Shown here: in pieces, positions 1 to 8,856 of the stretch | Layout of the letters: each line of letters begins with the position of its first letter | Position numbering within the stretch: position 1 is the first letter of the stretch | DNA from: Streptomyces sp. DH-12 | GTDB lineage: Bacteria; Actinomycetota; Actinomycetes; Streptomycetales; Streptomycetaceae | Assembly (NCBI RefSeq): GCF_002899455.1 | Contig: NZ_PPFB01000001.1 | Span: 5,369,001 to 5,433,000 of the forward strand | Direction: 5' to 3' | Length of the DNA stretch: 64,000 nt | Notes under the pieces: generated by a model | Databases searched by the model: none | The model's input: the letters and a program-made list of their open reading frames with translations, nothing else | Told to the model about the DNA's origin: nothing | Made by a program: the position numbers and the translations under genes

Positions 1-2
1 GG

Positions 3-59
3 CTGGAGGAGGGCAAAGTGCACGGAAAACTCGTGCTGAGCGTCGCCGACAGGGCCTGA
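3..59 (+). CDS. C-terminal end of an oxidoreductase-like protein (partial)
   Basis: Only the last 18 codons and the TGA are inside the window; the reading frame is open to the left edge. The tail LEEGKVHGKLVLSVADRA resembles the end of medium-chain (quinone oxidoreductase type) dehydrogenases, whose last strand usually reads GK-V/L-V-L. This is a weak resemblance from a very short stretch, and the identity cannot be settled from the window alone. Confidence 0.35.
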   Translation: MEEGKVHGKLVLSVADRA

Positions 60-150
60 TCCGGGCGGGGCGCACGGCGCCGGTGAAATGCGGGAATTCA
101 GACCTGACAAATGAGAAAGCCGCTCTTTGACCGGCGCCGGGCGGCCTCGA

Positions 151-160
151 CAGAATTCTG
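151..160. promoter_or_regulatory. Recurrent GAATTC palindromes around the first genes
   Basis: The perfect palindrome CAGAATTCTG abuts the SRPBCC start codon. Further GAATTC cores lie at 94-99, 735-740 and 823-828, the last two flanking the AMP-ligase start. Four copies within 740 bases is unusual for DNA this rich in G and C. They could be operator half-sites or chance; no known regulator motif is recognised. Confidence 0.2.
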
Positions 161-163
161 CAC

Positions 164-706
164 ATGACTCAGTCAATCATCGACACCTCGCCGCTCTTCG
201 AGCTCAAGGCCGACATTCACATTTCCGCGACCCCGCTCGAGGTCTACTCCGTCGTCAGCGATCTGCCGCGCAGTGCCGAATGGAGCCCCGAATGCCGGGG
301 CGGCACGTGGGTCTCCGGCGAACCGTCCACCGTCGGCGCCGTCTTCCGCGGCGAGAACCTCCGCAGCGAGGACGTCGTCGCCTGGGCGCCCCTGGTGCGC
401 GGCGTCTGGCACACCGAGTGCCGCATCACCGCCGCCGAGCCCGGCCGCACCTTCCGGTGGATGATGCTCACCCACGCCCGCGAGGACCAGGAGAGCATCT
501 GGGGCTTCGACATGGCGCCCGCCGAGGACGGCTGCGTGCTCACCCACCACTTCCGCATGGGCCGGGCCACCGCCGGCATCCACAAGATCGTCGCCGGCCT
601 CGACGAGGACGACCGCAAGCGCTTCGTGGCCGACTGGACCGCCAAGCTCGAGCAGGACCTCGACGCCACGCTGAAGCGCATCAAGGACGTCATCGAAAAG
701 CGGTGA
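164..706 (+). CDS. SRPBCC (START/polyketide cyclase-like) family protein
   Basis: A 180-residue protein with the shape of a single SRPBCC/Bet v1-like domain: an N-terminal strand (residues 11-20), a region with SDLPRSAEWSPEC, then alternating strands and a long C-terminal helix (about 140-178). Members bind hydrophobic ligands or act as cyclases/dehydrases, but no catalytic residues can be assigned here. The ATG has no clear Shine-Dalgarno; the palindrome CAGAATTCTG lies 3 bases upstream of it. It precedes the AMP-ligase gene by 88 bases in the same direction, which suggests a role in the same pathway. A housekeeping stress protein of the same fold is the alternative. Confidence 0.7.
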   Translation: MTQSIIDTSPLFELKADIHISATPLEVYSVVSDLPRSAEWSPECRGGTWVSGEPSTVGAVFRGENLRSEDVVAWAPLVRGVWHTECRITAAEPGRTFRWMMLTHAREDQESIWGFDMAPAEDGCVLTHHFRMGRATAGIHKIVAGLDEDDRKRFVADWTAKLEQDLDATLKRIKDVIEKR

Positions 707-794
707 CAATTCCCGCTGATCCGTACGGGAGCCTGAATTCAAACGGCCCGCCGCACGGCTGAGGAACAGTCACGGCGGATGAGAGGGTGGGCAG

Positions 795-2363
795 ATGTTT
801 CTCCAGCGCATCGGAAACAAGGGAATTCGACTGGGCACGCTCTTCGAGCGGGCCGCGGCCCGACACCCGGTGAATCCCGTTATTCTCGACCATGATCTCG
901 ACGTCGCTCCGGAGCGCGGACGCCGCATGACGCTCACGGAGGTCGCCGACCTCGTCGACGACCTGGCCTCCCGGCTGTGGGCGGCCGGCGTCCGGCCCGG
1001 GGAGCGCGTGGTCGTCCACAAGACCAACGGGTTCGACATCACGCTCCTGGCCTGCTCCACGGCCAGGATCGGCGCCGTCCCGGTCCTGCTGTCCCCGAAG
1101 CTCGACGGCACCACCGTGTGCGAGCTGGTGCGCCGCGTGGACCGGCCCTACCTGGTGACCGACCAGGACAAGCTGGACCACCACCTGCCCGCCGAGATCT
1201 TCGGTCTGGCCCGGCAGGTGCTCCTGGCCTCCGGCAGCCACGACGAGGCCGTCACGCTCGCCTCGCTGGCCGGCTCGGCCCGGGTCGCGCCGGTGACCAT
1301 GCCCCCGGACCACCCGACGCTGGTCACCCACACCTCCGGCACCACCGGAACGCCCAAGCTGGCGGTGCACACCGGTCGCACCTTCCAGGCCCGTTACCGC
1401 CCTCAGGGCGCCGTGGCCTCCCTGGTGGGCCGCAGCGAACCGGTGGCCATCCACGTGTCGTTCGTGCACTCGCGGATGTTCACCGCCATGCCCATCACGA
1501 TCCTCCAGGGACACCCCATGATCATCCTCCGGGACGACGACCCGGAGGCCGTGGCCGAGGTGTTCCGCCAGGCCCCGCCGGGCCTGATAGAGGCGCACCC
1601 CAACACGTTCCTGCGCTGGGAGGTGCTGGTCGACGACCCGCGCCGGCCGCTGGCGAACGTGAAGTACTTCAGCAGCACCTTCGACGCCATCCACCCGCGC
1701 ACCGTGCACCTGATGCTCAAGGCGTCACGGCGCGAGTCGCCGCAGTTCGTGCAGATGTACGGGCAGAGCGAGGTCGGCCCGATCGCCGGGCGCACCTACT
1801 CCAAGAAGCGCGGCGCGGACGCCGACGGCCGCTGCGTGGGTTCCCCGTTCCCCGGCATGACGGGCGTCCGGGTGGTCAGCCGGGACGGCAGGCGGCCCAC
1901 CAAGTCCAACCCCGGCTACATCGAGGTGCGTTCCGACGGGCGGATCGTCACCTACCTCGGTGAGCACGAGCGCTGGGAGAAGCAGGCCGACGGCGAGTGG
2001 TGGCGCATGGGCGACCTCGGCTACCGCACCAAGTGGGGCTGCCTGCACCTGCTCGACCGGGAGGTCGACGAGATCGAGGGCATCGACAGCACCCTGGAGA
2101 TCGAGGACACCCTCTTCGCCCGGATACCGGAGCTCGTCGAGGTCATCATCGTCCCGGACGAGGACGGCAGGCCCCTGCCCGTGGTGTGCACGCGCGACGA
2201 CGAACCGCTCGACCTGGCGGCCTGGAAGTCCGCGGTGGCCGGTCTGCCCGCGATGGCGGAGCCCGTGCAGTGGAAGCTCGACGACCTGCCGCAGACCGCC
2301 ACCACCAAGATCAAGAGGCTGGAGCTGGCCCGGCTGCTGAAGGCGGAGCGGACGAACGCGTAG
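795..2363 (+). CDS. AMP-dependent synthetase/ligase (ANL superfamily)
   Basis: A 522-residue adenylate-forming enzyme. The P-loop signature HTSGTTGTPK (about residues 177-186), the A5 motif YGQSEVGP (about 319-326), the A7 motif GDLGYRTKWG and the C-terminal catalytic lysine in TATTKIKR (about 506) are present, so activation of a carboxylate (or an ATP-dependent diazotisation, as for CreM-type members) is plausible. The segment LLDREVDEIEG keeps the hinge region in slightly divergent form. No carrier domain is fused. Its position beside a 3-hydroxyanthranilate operon suggests an aromatic acid substrate; that is inference. The ATG follows a GGGTGG-like ribosome binding site. Confidence 0.88.
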   Translation: MFLQRIGNKGIRLGTLFERAAARHPVNPVILDHDLDVAPERGRRMTLTEVADLVDDLASRLWAAGVRPGERVVVHKTNGFDITLLACSTARIGAVPVLLSPKLDGTTVCELVRRVDRPYLVTDQDKLDHHLPAEIFGLARQVLLASGSHDEAVTLASLAGSARVAPVTMPPDHPTLVTHTSGTTGTPKLAVHTGRTFQARYRPQGAVASLVGRSEPVAIHVSFVHSRMFTAMPITILQGHPMIILRDDDPEAVAEVFRQAPPGLIEAHPNTFLRWEVLVDDPRRPLANVKYFSSTFDAIHPRTVHLMLKASRRESPQFVQMYGQSEVGPIAGRTYSKKRGADADGRCVGSPFPGMTGVRVVSRDGRRPTKSNPGYIEVRSDGRIVTYLGEHERWEKQADGEWWRMGDLGYRTKWGCLHLLDREVDEIEGIDSTLEIEDTLFARIPELVEVIIVPDEDGRPLPVVCTRDDEPLDLAAWKSAVAGLPAMAEPVQWKLDDLPQTATTKIKRLELARLLKAERTNA

Positions 2364-2494
2364 GTCCCGGATCCCGCACCGCCGCCTCTTCGGGGCGCGG
2401 GCCCACCCCCCACGGGCCCGCGCCCCCGTCACCCCCCGCACGGCGGCCCGGCGCCACCCTCCGGGCCGCCTCCCCAGCCGAGGAGTTGCCCCCG

Positions 2495-3898
2495 ATGACG
2501 GCACTGCGCGCCTCCCGACGCCGGATCGAGCACTGGGATCCGGAGGACGAGGAGTTCTGGGAGCGCACCGGCAAGCACGTCGCACGACGCAACCTCGTCC
2601 TGTCCGTCCTCTCCGAGCACATCGGGTTCTCGATCTGGAGCATGTGGTCGGTCCTGGTGCTGTTCATGTCCCCGGCCATCGGCCTGGGATTCACCCCGAG
2701 CGAGAAGTTCCTGCTGGTGGTCACCCCCACCCTGGTGGGCGCGCTGCTGCGCCTGCCGTACAGCCACGCCGTGACCCGTTTCGGCGGGCGCGACTGGACC
2801 GTCTTCAGCTCGGCCCTGCTGTTCGTCCCGGCCCTGCTGGCGCTGTACTTCGTCCAGCGGCCCGGCACACCCCTGTGGGTGTTCCTGCTCGTCGCCGCGA
2901 CCGCCGGCGTCGGCGGCGGCAACTTCGCCTCCTCGACCACCAACATCGCCCACTTCTTCCCCCGGCGTCACCAGGGCTGGGCGCTCGGCCTCAACGCCGG
3001 CGGCGGCAACCTGGGCGTCGCCGTCATCCAGCTCGTCGGCCTGCTGGTCATCGCCACCGCGGGCGACACCCACCCCGCCTACGTGATCGCCGCCTACCTG
3101 CCGCTGATCGCCCTGGCCGCGGTGCTCGCGGCGCTCGGCATGGACAACGTCGACACGGGCCCGGCCCCGGCGGGCGCGCTGCGCGAGGCGCTGGGCGACC
3201 CGCACACCTGGTGGATCTCGCTGCTGTACCTGGGCACGTTCGGCTCGTTCATCGGGTACGGCTTCGCCTTCGGGCTCGTGCTGCAGAACCAGTTCGGCTC
3301 GACACCGCTGGAGGCCGCCGGGCTCACCTTCCTCGGACCGCTGCTCGGCTCGCTGTCCCGCCCGCTGGGCGGCCGGCTCGCCGACCGCTGGGGAGGCGCC
3401 CGGGTCACCTTCTGGAACTTCCTCGCCATGGGCGCCGGCACCCTCCTGCTGCTGGCCGCCTCGGCGCACGACTCCCTCGCGCTGTTCGTCGCCGTCTTCA
3501 CGGTGCTGTTCGTGCTCAGCGGGCTGGGCAACGGCTCCACGTACAAGCTGATCCCGGTCGTCTTCGCCGGGCAGGCGGAGGCCGCCGTCACCGCCGGCCA
3601 CGACGCGACCGAGGCCTTCGCCCGGGCCCGCCGCCTGACCGGCGCGGTCATCGGCATCGCGGGTGCCGTCGGCGCGCTCGGCGGCGTCGTCGTCAACCTG
3701 GCCTTCCGGGCGTCCTACGGCAGCCGCGGCACGGGCGAGCCGGCCTTCTGGTGCTTCCTCGCCTTCTACGCGGTGTGCGTGGCCGTCACCCTGCTGGTCT
3801 ACCTGCGCACCCCGCACGGCACCCCGGCGGGCGACGCGCGGCAGACGCGGCGGGCCGGACGGGGGGCCGCCGAGTCCTCGGAGGTCACCCGTGCCTGA
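2495..3898 (+). CDS. narK: MFS nitrate/nitrite transporter, NarK/NasA-permease type
   Basis: A 467-residue membrane protein with about twelve hydrophobic segments. The N-terminal WDPEDEEFWERTG and the GxxGGGNFASSTTNI segment (roughly residues 136-150) match the nitrate/nitrite porter family, whose nitrate signature is a Gly-rich stretch in TM5, and GLGNGSTYKLIP is the matching second signature in TM11. The start at 2495 is chosen because AGGAG lies at 2481-2485 and the protein then begins at the conserved N-terminus; the frame is open further upstream, but that part looks non-coding. The stop overlaps the nitrate reductase start by 8 bases, so the two are translationally coupled. Confidence 0.88.
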   Translation: MTALRASRRRIEHWDPEDEEFWERTGKHVARRNLVLSVLSEHIGFSIWSMWSVLVLFMSPAIGLGFTPSEKFLLVVTPTLVGALLRLPYSHAVTRFGGRDWTVFSSALLFVPALLALYFVQRPGTPLWVFLLVAATAGVGGGNFASSTTNIAHFFPRRHQGWALGLNAGGGNLGVAVIQLVGLLVIATAGDTHPAYVIAAYLPLIALAAVLAALGMDNVDTGPAPAGALREALGDPHTWWISLLYLGTFGSFIGYGFAFGLVLQNQFGSTPLEAAGLTFLGPLLGSLSRPLGGRLADRWGGARVTFWNFLAMGAGTLLLLAASAHDSLALFVAVFTVLFVLSGLGNGSTYKLIPVVFAGQAEAAVTAGHDATEAFARARRLTGAVIGIAGAVGALGGVVVNLAFRASYGSRGTGEPAFWCFLAFYAVCVAVTLLVYLRTPHGTPAGDARQTRRAGRGAAESSEVTRA

Positions 3899-5984
3899 CA
3901 GCGCGCCGCGCACGAGCGTGGCCACGCACTGCCCGTACTGCGCCCTGCAGTGCGGCACCCGCCTCGGCCACGGCGCCTCGGGAACCGTGGTGGAACCCTC
4001 CGACTTCCCCGTCAACGACGGCAGCCTGTGCCAGAAGGGCTGGACCGCGCCCGCGGTGCTCGACGTCCCGGACCGGCTGCGCCGGCCATTGCTGCGGGGC
4101 CCGGACGGCCGTCTCGCCCCGGCCGACTGGGACACCGCCCTGGACACGGTCGCCGCGCGGCTGCGGCGCATCCGCGACGAGCACGGCCCGGACGCGCTCG
4201 CCGTGTTCGGCGGGGGCGGCCTCACCAACGAGAAGGCCTACCTGCTGGGCAAGTTCGCCCGGCTCGCCCTCGGCACCAGCCAGATCGACTACAACGGCCG
4301 GTTCTGCATGTCCTCGGCCGCCGCGGCCGGGAACGCCGCCTTCGGCCTGGACCGCGGGCTGCCGTTCCCCGTCGCCGACCTCGACGCGGCGGACACGATC
4401 CTGCTCGCCGGCGCCAACCCCGCCGAGACCATGCCTCCGCTGATGCGGCACCTGCGGAAGGCGGACCTGATCGTCATCGACCCGCGCCGCACCAAGACCG
4501 CCGAACGGGCCGCCCTGCACCTGCAACCGGCGCCCGGCACCGACCTCGCGCTGGCGCTGGGACTGCTGCACATCGCCGTGAGCGACGGCTGGTGCGACAA
4601 GGAATACGTCCAGGAACGGACCACCGGCTTCGACGCGGCCTGGCGGCGCGCCGTCACCTGGTGGCCCGAGCGCGTCGAACAGGTCACCGGCGTCCCCGTC
4701 GCCGAACAGCGCGCCGCCGTGGAACTGCTGGGCCGGGCGCGCCGGGCCTACGTGCTGACCGGACGGGGCGCCGAGCAGCACAGCAAGGGCGCCGACACCG
4801 TCGCGGCCTTCATCAATCTCGCCCTCGCCCTGGGCCTGCCCGGCGTCGCCGGCAGCGGCTACGGCTGCCTGACCGGGCAGGGCAACGGCCAGGGCGGCCG
4901 CGAGCACGGGCAGAAGGCCGACCAGCTCCCCGGCTACCGCATGATCACCGACCCGGAGGCACGGGCCCACGTCGCCCGGGTCTGGGGCACCACACCGGAC
5001 GCCCTGCCCGGCCCCGGCCGCAGCGCCTGGGAACTGCTCGACGCGCTCGGCACCGAGGGCGGCCCGCGCGCCCTGCTGGTGTTCGGCTCCAACCCCCTGG
5101 TGTCCGCGCCCCACTCCGCCCACGTCGCCGACCGGCTGGCCGCCCTCGACCTGCTGGTGGTGGCCGACTTCGTGCCCTCGGAGACCGCGCGGACCGCCGA
5201 CGTCGCCCTGCCGGTCGCGCAGTGGGCCGAGGAGGAGGGCAGCCTGACGAACCTGGAGGGCAGGGTGCTGCGCCGCCGCCGGCTGCTGCCCCCGCCGGAG
5301 GGCGTGCGCACCGACCTGGAGGTCCTGCACGGCCTCGCGGTCCGGCTCGGCGAACCGGCCCACCGCTACCCGACGGCGCCGCGCCAGGTCTTCGACGAAC
5401 TGCGGCGTGCCTCCCGCGGCGGCACGGCCGACTACTCCGGCATCACCTACGAGCGGCTGGACGCGGGGGAGGCCCTGCACTGGCCCTGCCCCGAACGTCC
5501 CGGCGGGCAGCCGCACCCCGGCACGCCCCGCCTCTTCCTCGACGGCTTCGCCACCCCGGACGGCCGCGCCCGGTTCGCCGAGGTCGACCACCGCGACCCG
5601 GCCGAGACGCCCGACGCCGACCACCCCCTGTACGCCACCACCGGCCGGGTCCTCGCCCACTACCAGTCCGGCGCGCAGACCCGCCGCGTGCCCGAACTCA
5701 ACGACGCCGTCCCCGAGCCGTACGTCGAGATCCACCCCGACACCGCCGAACGCGCGGGTCTGCGCGAGGGCGGCCTGGCCCGCGTCACCTCGGTCCGCGG
5801 CACCACGGTCGCGCGGGTCAGGCTGGTCGGCAGCATGCGCACGGACACGGTGTTCCTGCCGTTCCACCACCCCGGCTCCGGCCGGGCCAACCTGATCACC
5901 GGAACCGCCCTCGACCCCCGCAGCAAAATGCCCGAGTTCAAGGTCTGCGCCGTGCGGGTCGAACCCGGCTCCGGCGCACCGTGA
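3891..5984 (+). CDS. nasA: Assimilatory-type molybdopterin nitrate reductase, catalytic subunit
   Basis: A 697-residue molybdopterin oxidoreductase that reduces nitrate to nitrite in the cytoplasm. The N-terminal [4Fe-4S] cysteines are visible (CPYCALQC, then CQKGW about 30 residues on), followed by the molybdopterin domains (FGGGGLTNEK, NGRFCMSSA, LTGQGNGQGGREHG) and a C-terminal molydopterin-binding domain. The GTG at 3891 is preceded by GGAGG at 3880-3884 and overlaps the transporter stop. There is no BFD-type [2Fe-2S] tail on this subunit; that domain is on the next protein, which should feed electrons. The transporter, this gene and the next two form one tightly packed run. Confidence 0.92.
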   Translation: MPDSAPRTSVATHCPYCALQCGTRLGHGASGTVVEPSDFPVNDGSLCQKGWTAPAVLDVPDRLRRPLLRGPDGRLAPADWDTALDTVAARLRRIRDEHGPDALAVFGGGGLTNEKAYLLGKFARLALGTSQIDYNGRFCMSSAAAAGNAAFGLDRGLPFPVADLDAADTILLAGANPAETMPPLMRHLRKADLIVIDPRRTKTAERAALHLQPAPGTDLALALGLLHIAVSDGWCDKEYVQERTTGFDAAWRRAVTWWPERVEQVTGVPVAEQRAAVELLGRARRAYVLTGRGAEQHSKGADTVAAFINLALALGLPGVAGSGYGCLTGQGNGQGGREHGQKADQLPGYRMITDPEARAHVARVWGTTPDALPGPGRSAWELLDALGTEGGPRALLVFGSNPLVSAPHSAHVADRLAALDLLVVADFVPSETARTADVALPVAQWAEEEGSLTNLEGRVLRRRRLLPPPEGVRTDLEVLHGLAVRLGEPAHRYPTAPRQVFDELRRASRGGTADYSGITYERLDAGEALHWPCPERPGGQPHPGTPRLFLDGFATPDGRARFAEVDHRDPAETPDADHPLYATTGRVLAHYQSGAQTRRVPELNDAVPEPYVEIHPDTAERAGLREGGLARVTSVRGTTVARVRLVGSMRTDTVFLPFHHPGSGRANLITGTALDPRSKMPEFKVCAVRVEPGSGAP

Positions 5985-5992
5985 GGCCGGCC

Positions 5993-7477
5993 ATGACCGC
6001 CATCCACCACGTCCTCGTCGTCGGCCACGGACCCGCGGCGCACCGGCTCGTCGAGCGGCTGCGGGCGCACGGACACCGCGGCCCGGTCACCGTCCTCGGC
6101 GCGGAGCCGCGGCCGGCCTACAACCGGGCGCTGCTCACCTCCGTCCTCGACGGCACCCTCACCGCCGGGGACCTGGAACTGCCCGCCCCACCCGACGGCG
6201 TGCGCGTCAGGCCCGGCGTCACCGCCACCGCCGTCGACCGCGCCCGCCGCCTGGTGCGCACCGACACCGGCGAGACCCTCGGCTACGACCGGCTGGTGCT
6301 CGCCACCGGCGCCCGGCCGAGGATCCCGCAGCTGCCCGGCGTGCTCACCGCGGACGGCCGGCTCACCGAGGGCGCCACCGCCCTGCGCACCGCCGACGAC
6401 GCCGAACAGCTCGCGGACGGGCCCGTGGTGGTGCTCGGCGGCGGCGTGCTCGGCATCGAGACCACCCTCGCGCTGCTGCGCGCCGGCCGCGACGTCACCC
6501 TCGTGCACCCCGGGCCGCACCCCATGCACGACCGGCTCGACGACACGGCCGGCGCCCTGCTCGCGAGCCGGCTGCGCTCCGCCGGCGCCCGCCTGCGTAC
6601 GGGGCGCGCCGCCGTGGAGTACCGGCCCGGCAAGCTGGTCCTCGACGACGGCGAGGTCCTGCGGGCCGACGCGCTCGCGCTGTGCACCGGAGTCGAACCC
6701 GAGACCGCGCTCGCCCGGCGTGCCGGACTGGCCGTCCGCACGGGCGTCGTCGTCGACCGGCACCTGCGCACCGCCGATCCGCGCGTCCACGCCCTGGGCG
6801 ACTGCGCCGAGTTCGGCGGCGAGGTGTCCGGACGCGTCGGCACCGCCTGGGAACAGGCGGAGAGCCTCGCCCGGATCCTCGCCGGTCACGACACGCACCA
6901 CCGCGCCGGCCGGCCCGTGCTGCGGCTGAGGGCGCCCGGCCTCGACCTGGCCTGCCTCGGTCCGCCCGACCCGCCGGGCGCCACCCGGCACATCACGCTG
7001 TCCGACCCGGCCCGGGGCCGCCACGCCGCGCTCGCCCTCGACGGGGACCGCGTCGCGGGCGCGGTCCTCATCGGCCTGCCGCGCGCCACCGCCGCGCTCA
7101 CCCAGCTGTACGCGCGCGAACTGCCGGTGCCGTCCGACCGGTTCGCTCTCCTGCTGGGCACCGAGGCCGGCGCACACCCCGCCCGCGTCGAACTGCCGGA
7201 CGCGGCGGTGCTCTGCCACTGCAACCACGTCACCAAGGCCGACCTGCTGCGCGCCTGGCGGGCCGGCGCCCACGACCTGACGGGGATCGCCGCCGCGACC
7301 CGCGCCACCACCGGCTGCGGCGGCTGCGCGGACGACGTGCGCACGGTCCTCGCGTCGGCGGCCGGAGCGACCGGAACACCGTCGGCCGGAGCGACCGGAA
7401 CACCGTCGGCCGGAGCGTCGTCGACCGCAGCGCCGGCGACCGGAGCATCGGCGACCGGAGGGAACAGCGACCCATGA
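5993..7477 (+). CDS. FAD/NAD(P)-dependent oxidoreductase with C-terminal BFD [2Fe-2S] domain (nitrate reductase electron-transfer subunit)
   Basis: A 494-residue flavoprotein. The N-terminus carries an FAD Rossmann motif (VVGHGPAAHRL) and PAYNR, and the middle has the second dinucleotide motif VVLGGGVLGIE. The C-terminal part contains CHCNHV and CGGC, the four cysteines of a bacterioferritin-associated-ferredoxin-like [2Fe-2S] domain, as in NasB/NasC electron-transfer subunits. After that domain the protein ends in a low-complexity Ala/Thr/Ser/Gly tail built from DNA repeats. An in-frame GTG at 5981 overlaps the preceding stop (GTGA) and is an alternative start. The stop overlaps the next ATG (ATGA). 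Confidence 0.85.
   Translation: MTAIHHVLVVGHGPAAHRLVERLRAHGHRGPVTVLGAEPRPAYNRALLTSVLDGTLTAGDLELPAPPDGVRVRPGVTATAVDRARRLVRTDTGETLGYDRLVLATGARPRIPQLPGVLTADGRLTEGATALRTADDAEQLADGPVVVLGGGVLGIETTLALLRAGRDVTLVHPGPHPMHDRLDDTAGALLASRLRSAGARLRTGRAAVEYRPGKLVLDDGEVLRADALALCTGVEPETALARRAGLAVRTGVVVDRHLRTADPRVHALGDCAEFGGEVSGRVGTAWEQAESLARILAGHDTHHRAGRPVLRLRAPGLDLACLGPPDPPGATRHITLSDPARGRHAALALDGDRVAGAVLIGLPRATAALTQLYARELPVPSDRFALLLGTEAGAHPARVELPDAAVLCHCNHVTKADLLRAWRAGAHDLTGIAAATRATTGCGGCADDVRTVLASAAGATGTPSAGATGTPSAGASSTAAPATGASATGGNSDP
7367..7414 (+). repeat. Two perfect 24-bp tandem repeats inside the oxidoreductase gene
   Basis: Two identical 24-base units (7367-7390 and 7391-7414) encode ATGTPSAG twice, and degenerate copies continue to about 7462. 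Because the unit is a multiple of three it keeps the frame. It lies in the dispensable C-terminal tail and is likely a site of replication slippage with length variation between strains. Confidence 0.9.
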
Positions 7478-8736
7478 CCCGCACCCCGCGCACCCTGGTG
7501 GTCGTCGGGCACGGCATGACCGGCCACCGCCTCGTCGAGCACCTGAGGGCCCAGGACCGGCACGGCACCTGGCGTGCCGTCGTCCTGGCCGAGGAGCCCC
7601 GCCCCGCCTACAACCGGGTCGCCCTGTCGTCCTACCTGGAGGGCAGGAGCGCCGCCGACCTCACCCTCGCGGACCGCGCCTTCCTCACCGACCCCCTGGT
7701 GGAGCTGCACACGGCCACCCCGGTGACCGGCATCGACCGGCGGGCCCGCACGGTCACCACCGCCGACGGCGCCGTCAGACGCTACGACGCCCTCGTACTG
7801 GCCACCGGGTCCCGGCCGTTCGTGCCGCCCGTCCCGGGGCGCGACCTGCCCGGCTGCTTCGTCTACCGCACCTTCGACGACCTCGACGCCCTCCGCGACA
7901 CGGCACGCGAGGGCCTCCCCGGTGTCGTGGTCGGCGGGGGCCTGCTCGGCCTGGAGGCCGCCAACGCGCTGCGGCTGCTCGGCGTTCGCCCCCACGTCGT
8001 GGAACTCGCGCCGCGCCTGATGCCGGTGCAGCTCGACGACGGGGGAGCACACGTGCTCACCCGGCTCGTCACCGGTCTCGGACTGCGGGTGCACTGCGGC
8101 ACCGCCGTCCGCGAGATCCACCCGGCCGCCGACGGCCGGGTCGGCGGGGTCACCCTCACCGACGGCACCGCGCTCGACGCCCGGCTGGTGGTGTTCTCCG
8201 CGGGCGTGCGCCCCCGCGACGAACTGGCCGGACCCGCCGGGCTCGCCACGGGCGGACGCGGCGGCTTCCTCGTCGACGACCTGTGCCGCACCGAGGACCC
8301 GCACATCTGGGCCGTCGGCGAGTGCGCGGCCGTCCGGGGCCGCACCTACGGGCTGGTCGCCCCCGGCTACCGGATGGCCGAACTCGTCGCCGACCGGCTG
8401 CTCGACCGCCCCACGACCCCCTTCGCCGACCCCGACACGGCCGCCAAGCTCAAACTCCTCGGCGTCGACGTGGCCAGCTTCGGCGACGCCCACGCCGAGA
8501 CCGAGGGCGCCGTGGAGTACGTCCTGCGCGACGACACGGCCGGCACCTACGCCAAGCTCGTCCTCGACCCCGAGGGGCGGGTCCTGCGCGGCGGTGTGCT
8601 CGCCGGCGACGCCACCGCCTACCGCACCCTGCGCGCCCTGACCGGCAGCGAACTGACCGCCCCGCCCGACCGGCTGCTGTCCGCGCCGGGCCCCGGCGGC
8701 CCGCCGCCCCCGCACCGTGCGGCGGACGCGGCCTGA
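7474..8736 (+). CDS. NirB N-terminal-like FAD/NAD(P) oxidoreductase, stand-alone
   Basis: A 420-residue flavoprotein corresponding to the FAD/NADH module of the nitrite reductase large subunit NirB. It shows VVGHGMTGHRLVEHL, PAYNR, ATGSRPF, VVGGGLLGLEAANALR and the NirB-type region KLKLLGVDVASFGDA. It then stops: the BFD cysteines, the ferredoxin-like half domains and the sirohaem/[4Fe-4S] cysteines of full NirB (over 800 residues) are absent, and no NirD follows. It is a tandem paralogue of the preceding gene and overlaps it by ATGA, with GGAGGGA at 7457-7463. It probably supplies electrons, but cannot itself reduce nitrite. Confidence 0.82.
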   Translation: MTRTPRTLVVVGHGMTGHRLVEHLRAQDRHGTWRAVVLAEEPRPAYNRVALSSYLEGRSAADLTLADRAFLTDPLVELHTATPVTGIDRRARTVTTADGAVRRYDALVLATGSRPFVPPVPGRDLPGCFVYRTFDDLDALRDTAREGLPGVVVGGGLLGLEAANALRLLGVRPHVVELAPRLMPVQLDDGGAHVLTRLVTGLGLRVHCGTAVREIHPAADGRVGGVTLTDGTALDARLVVFSAGVRPRDELAGPAGLATGGRGGFLVDDLCRTEDPHIWAVGECAAVRGRTYGLVAPGYRMAELVADRLLDRPTTPFADPDTAAKLKLLGVDVASFGDAHAETEGAVEYVLRDDTAGTYAKLVLDPEGRVLRGGVLAGDATAYRTLRALTGSELTAPPDRLLSAPGPGGPPPPHRAADAA

Positions 8737-8856
8737 CTTGACGGAGTAGTGACCGGCGGTTGGCGGCCGGCCCGGCACCGGGGCGACGATCACTGTGGCC
8801 CCATGGTGCGCGCGCGCCGCCCCCGACAACGCCGAGGCGGAAATGAGGTTCACCCG

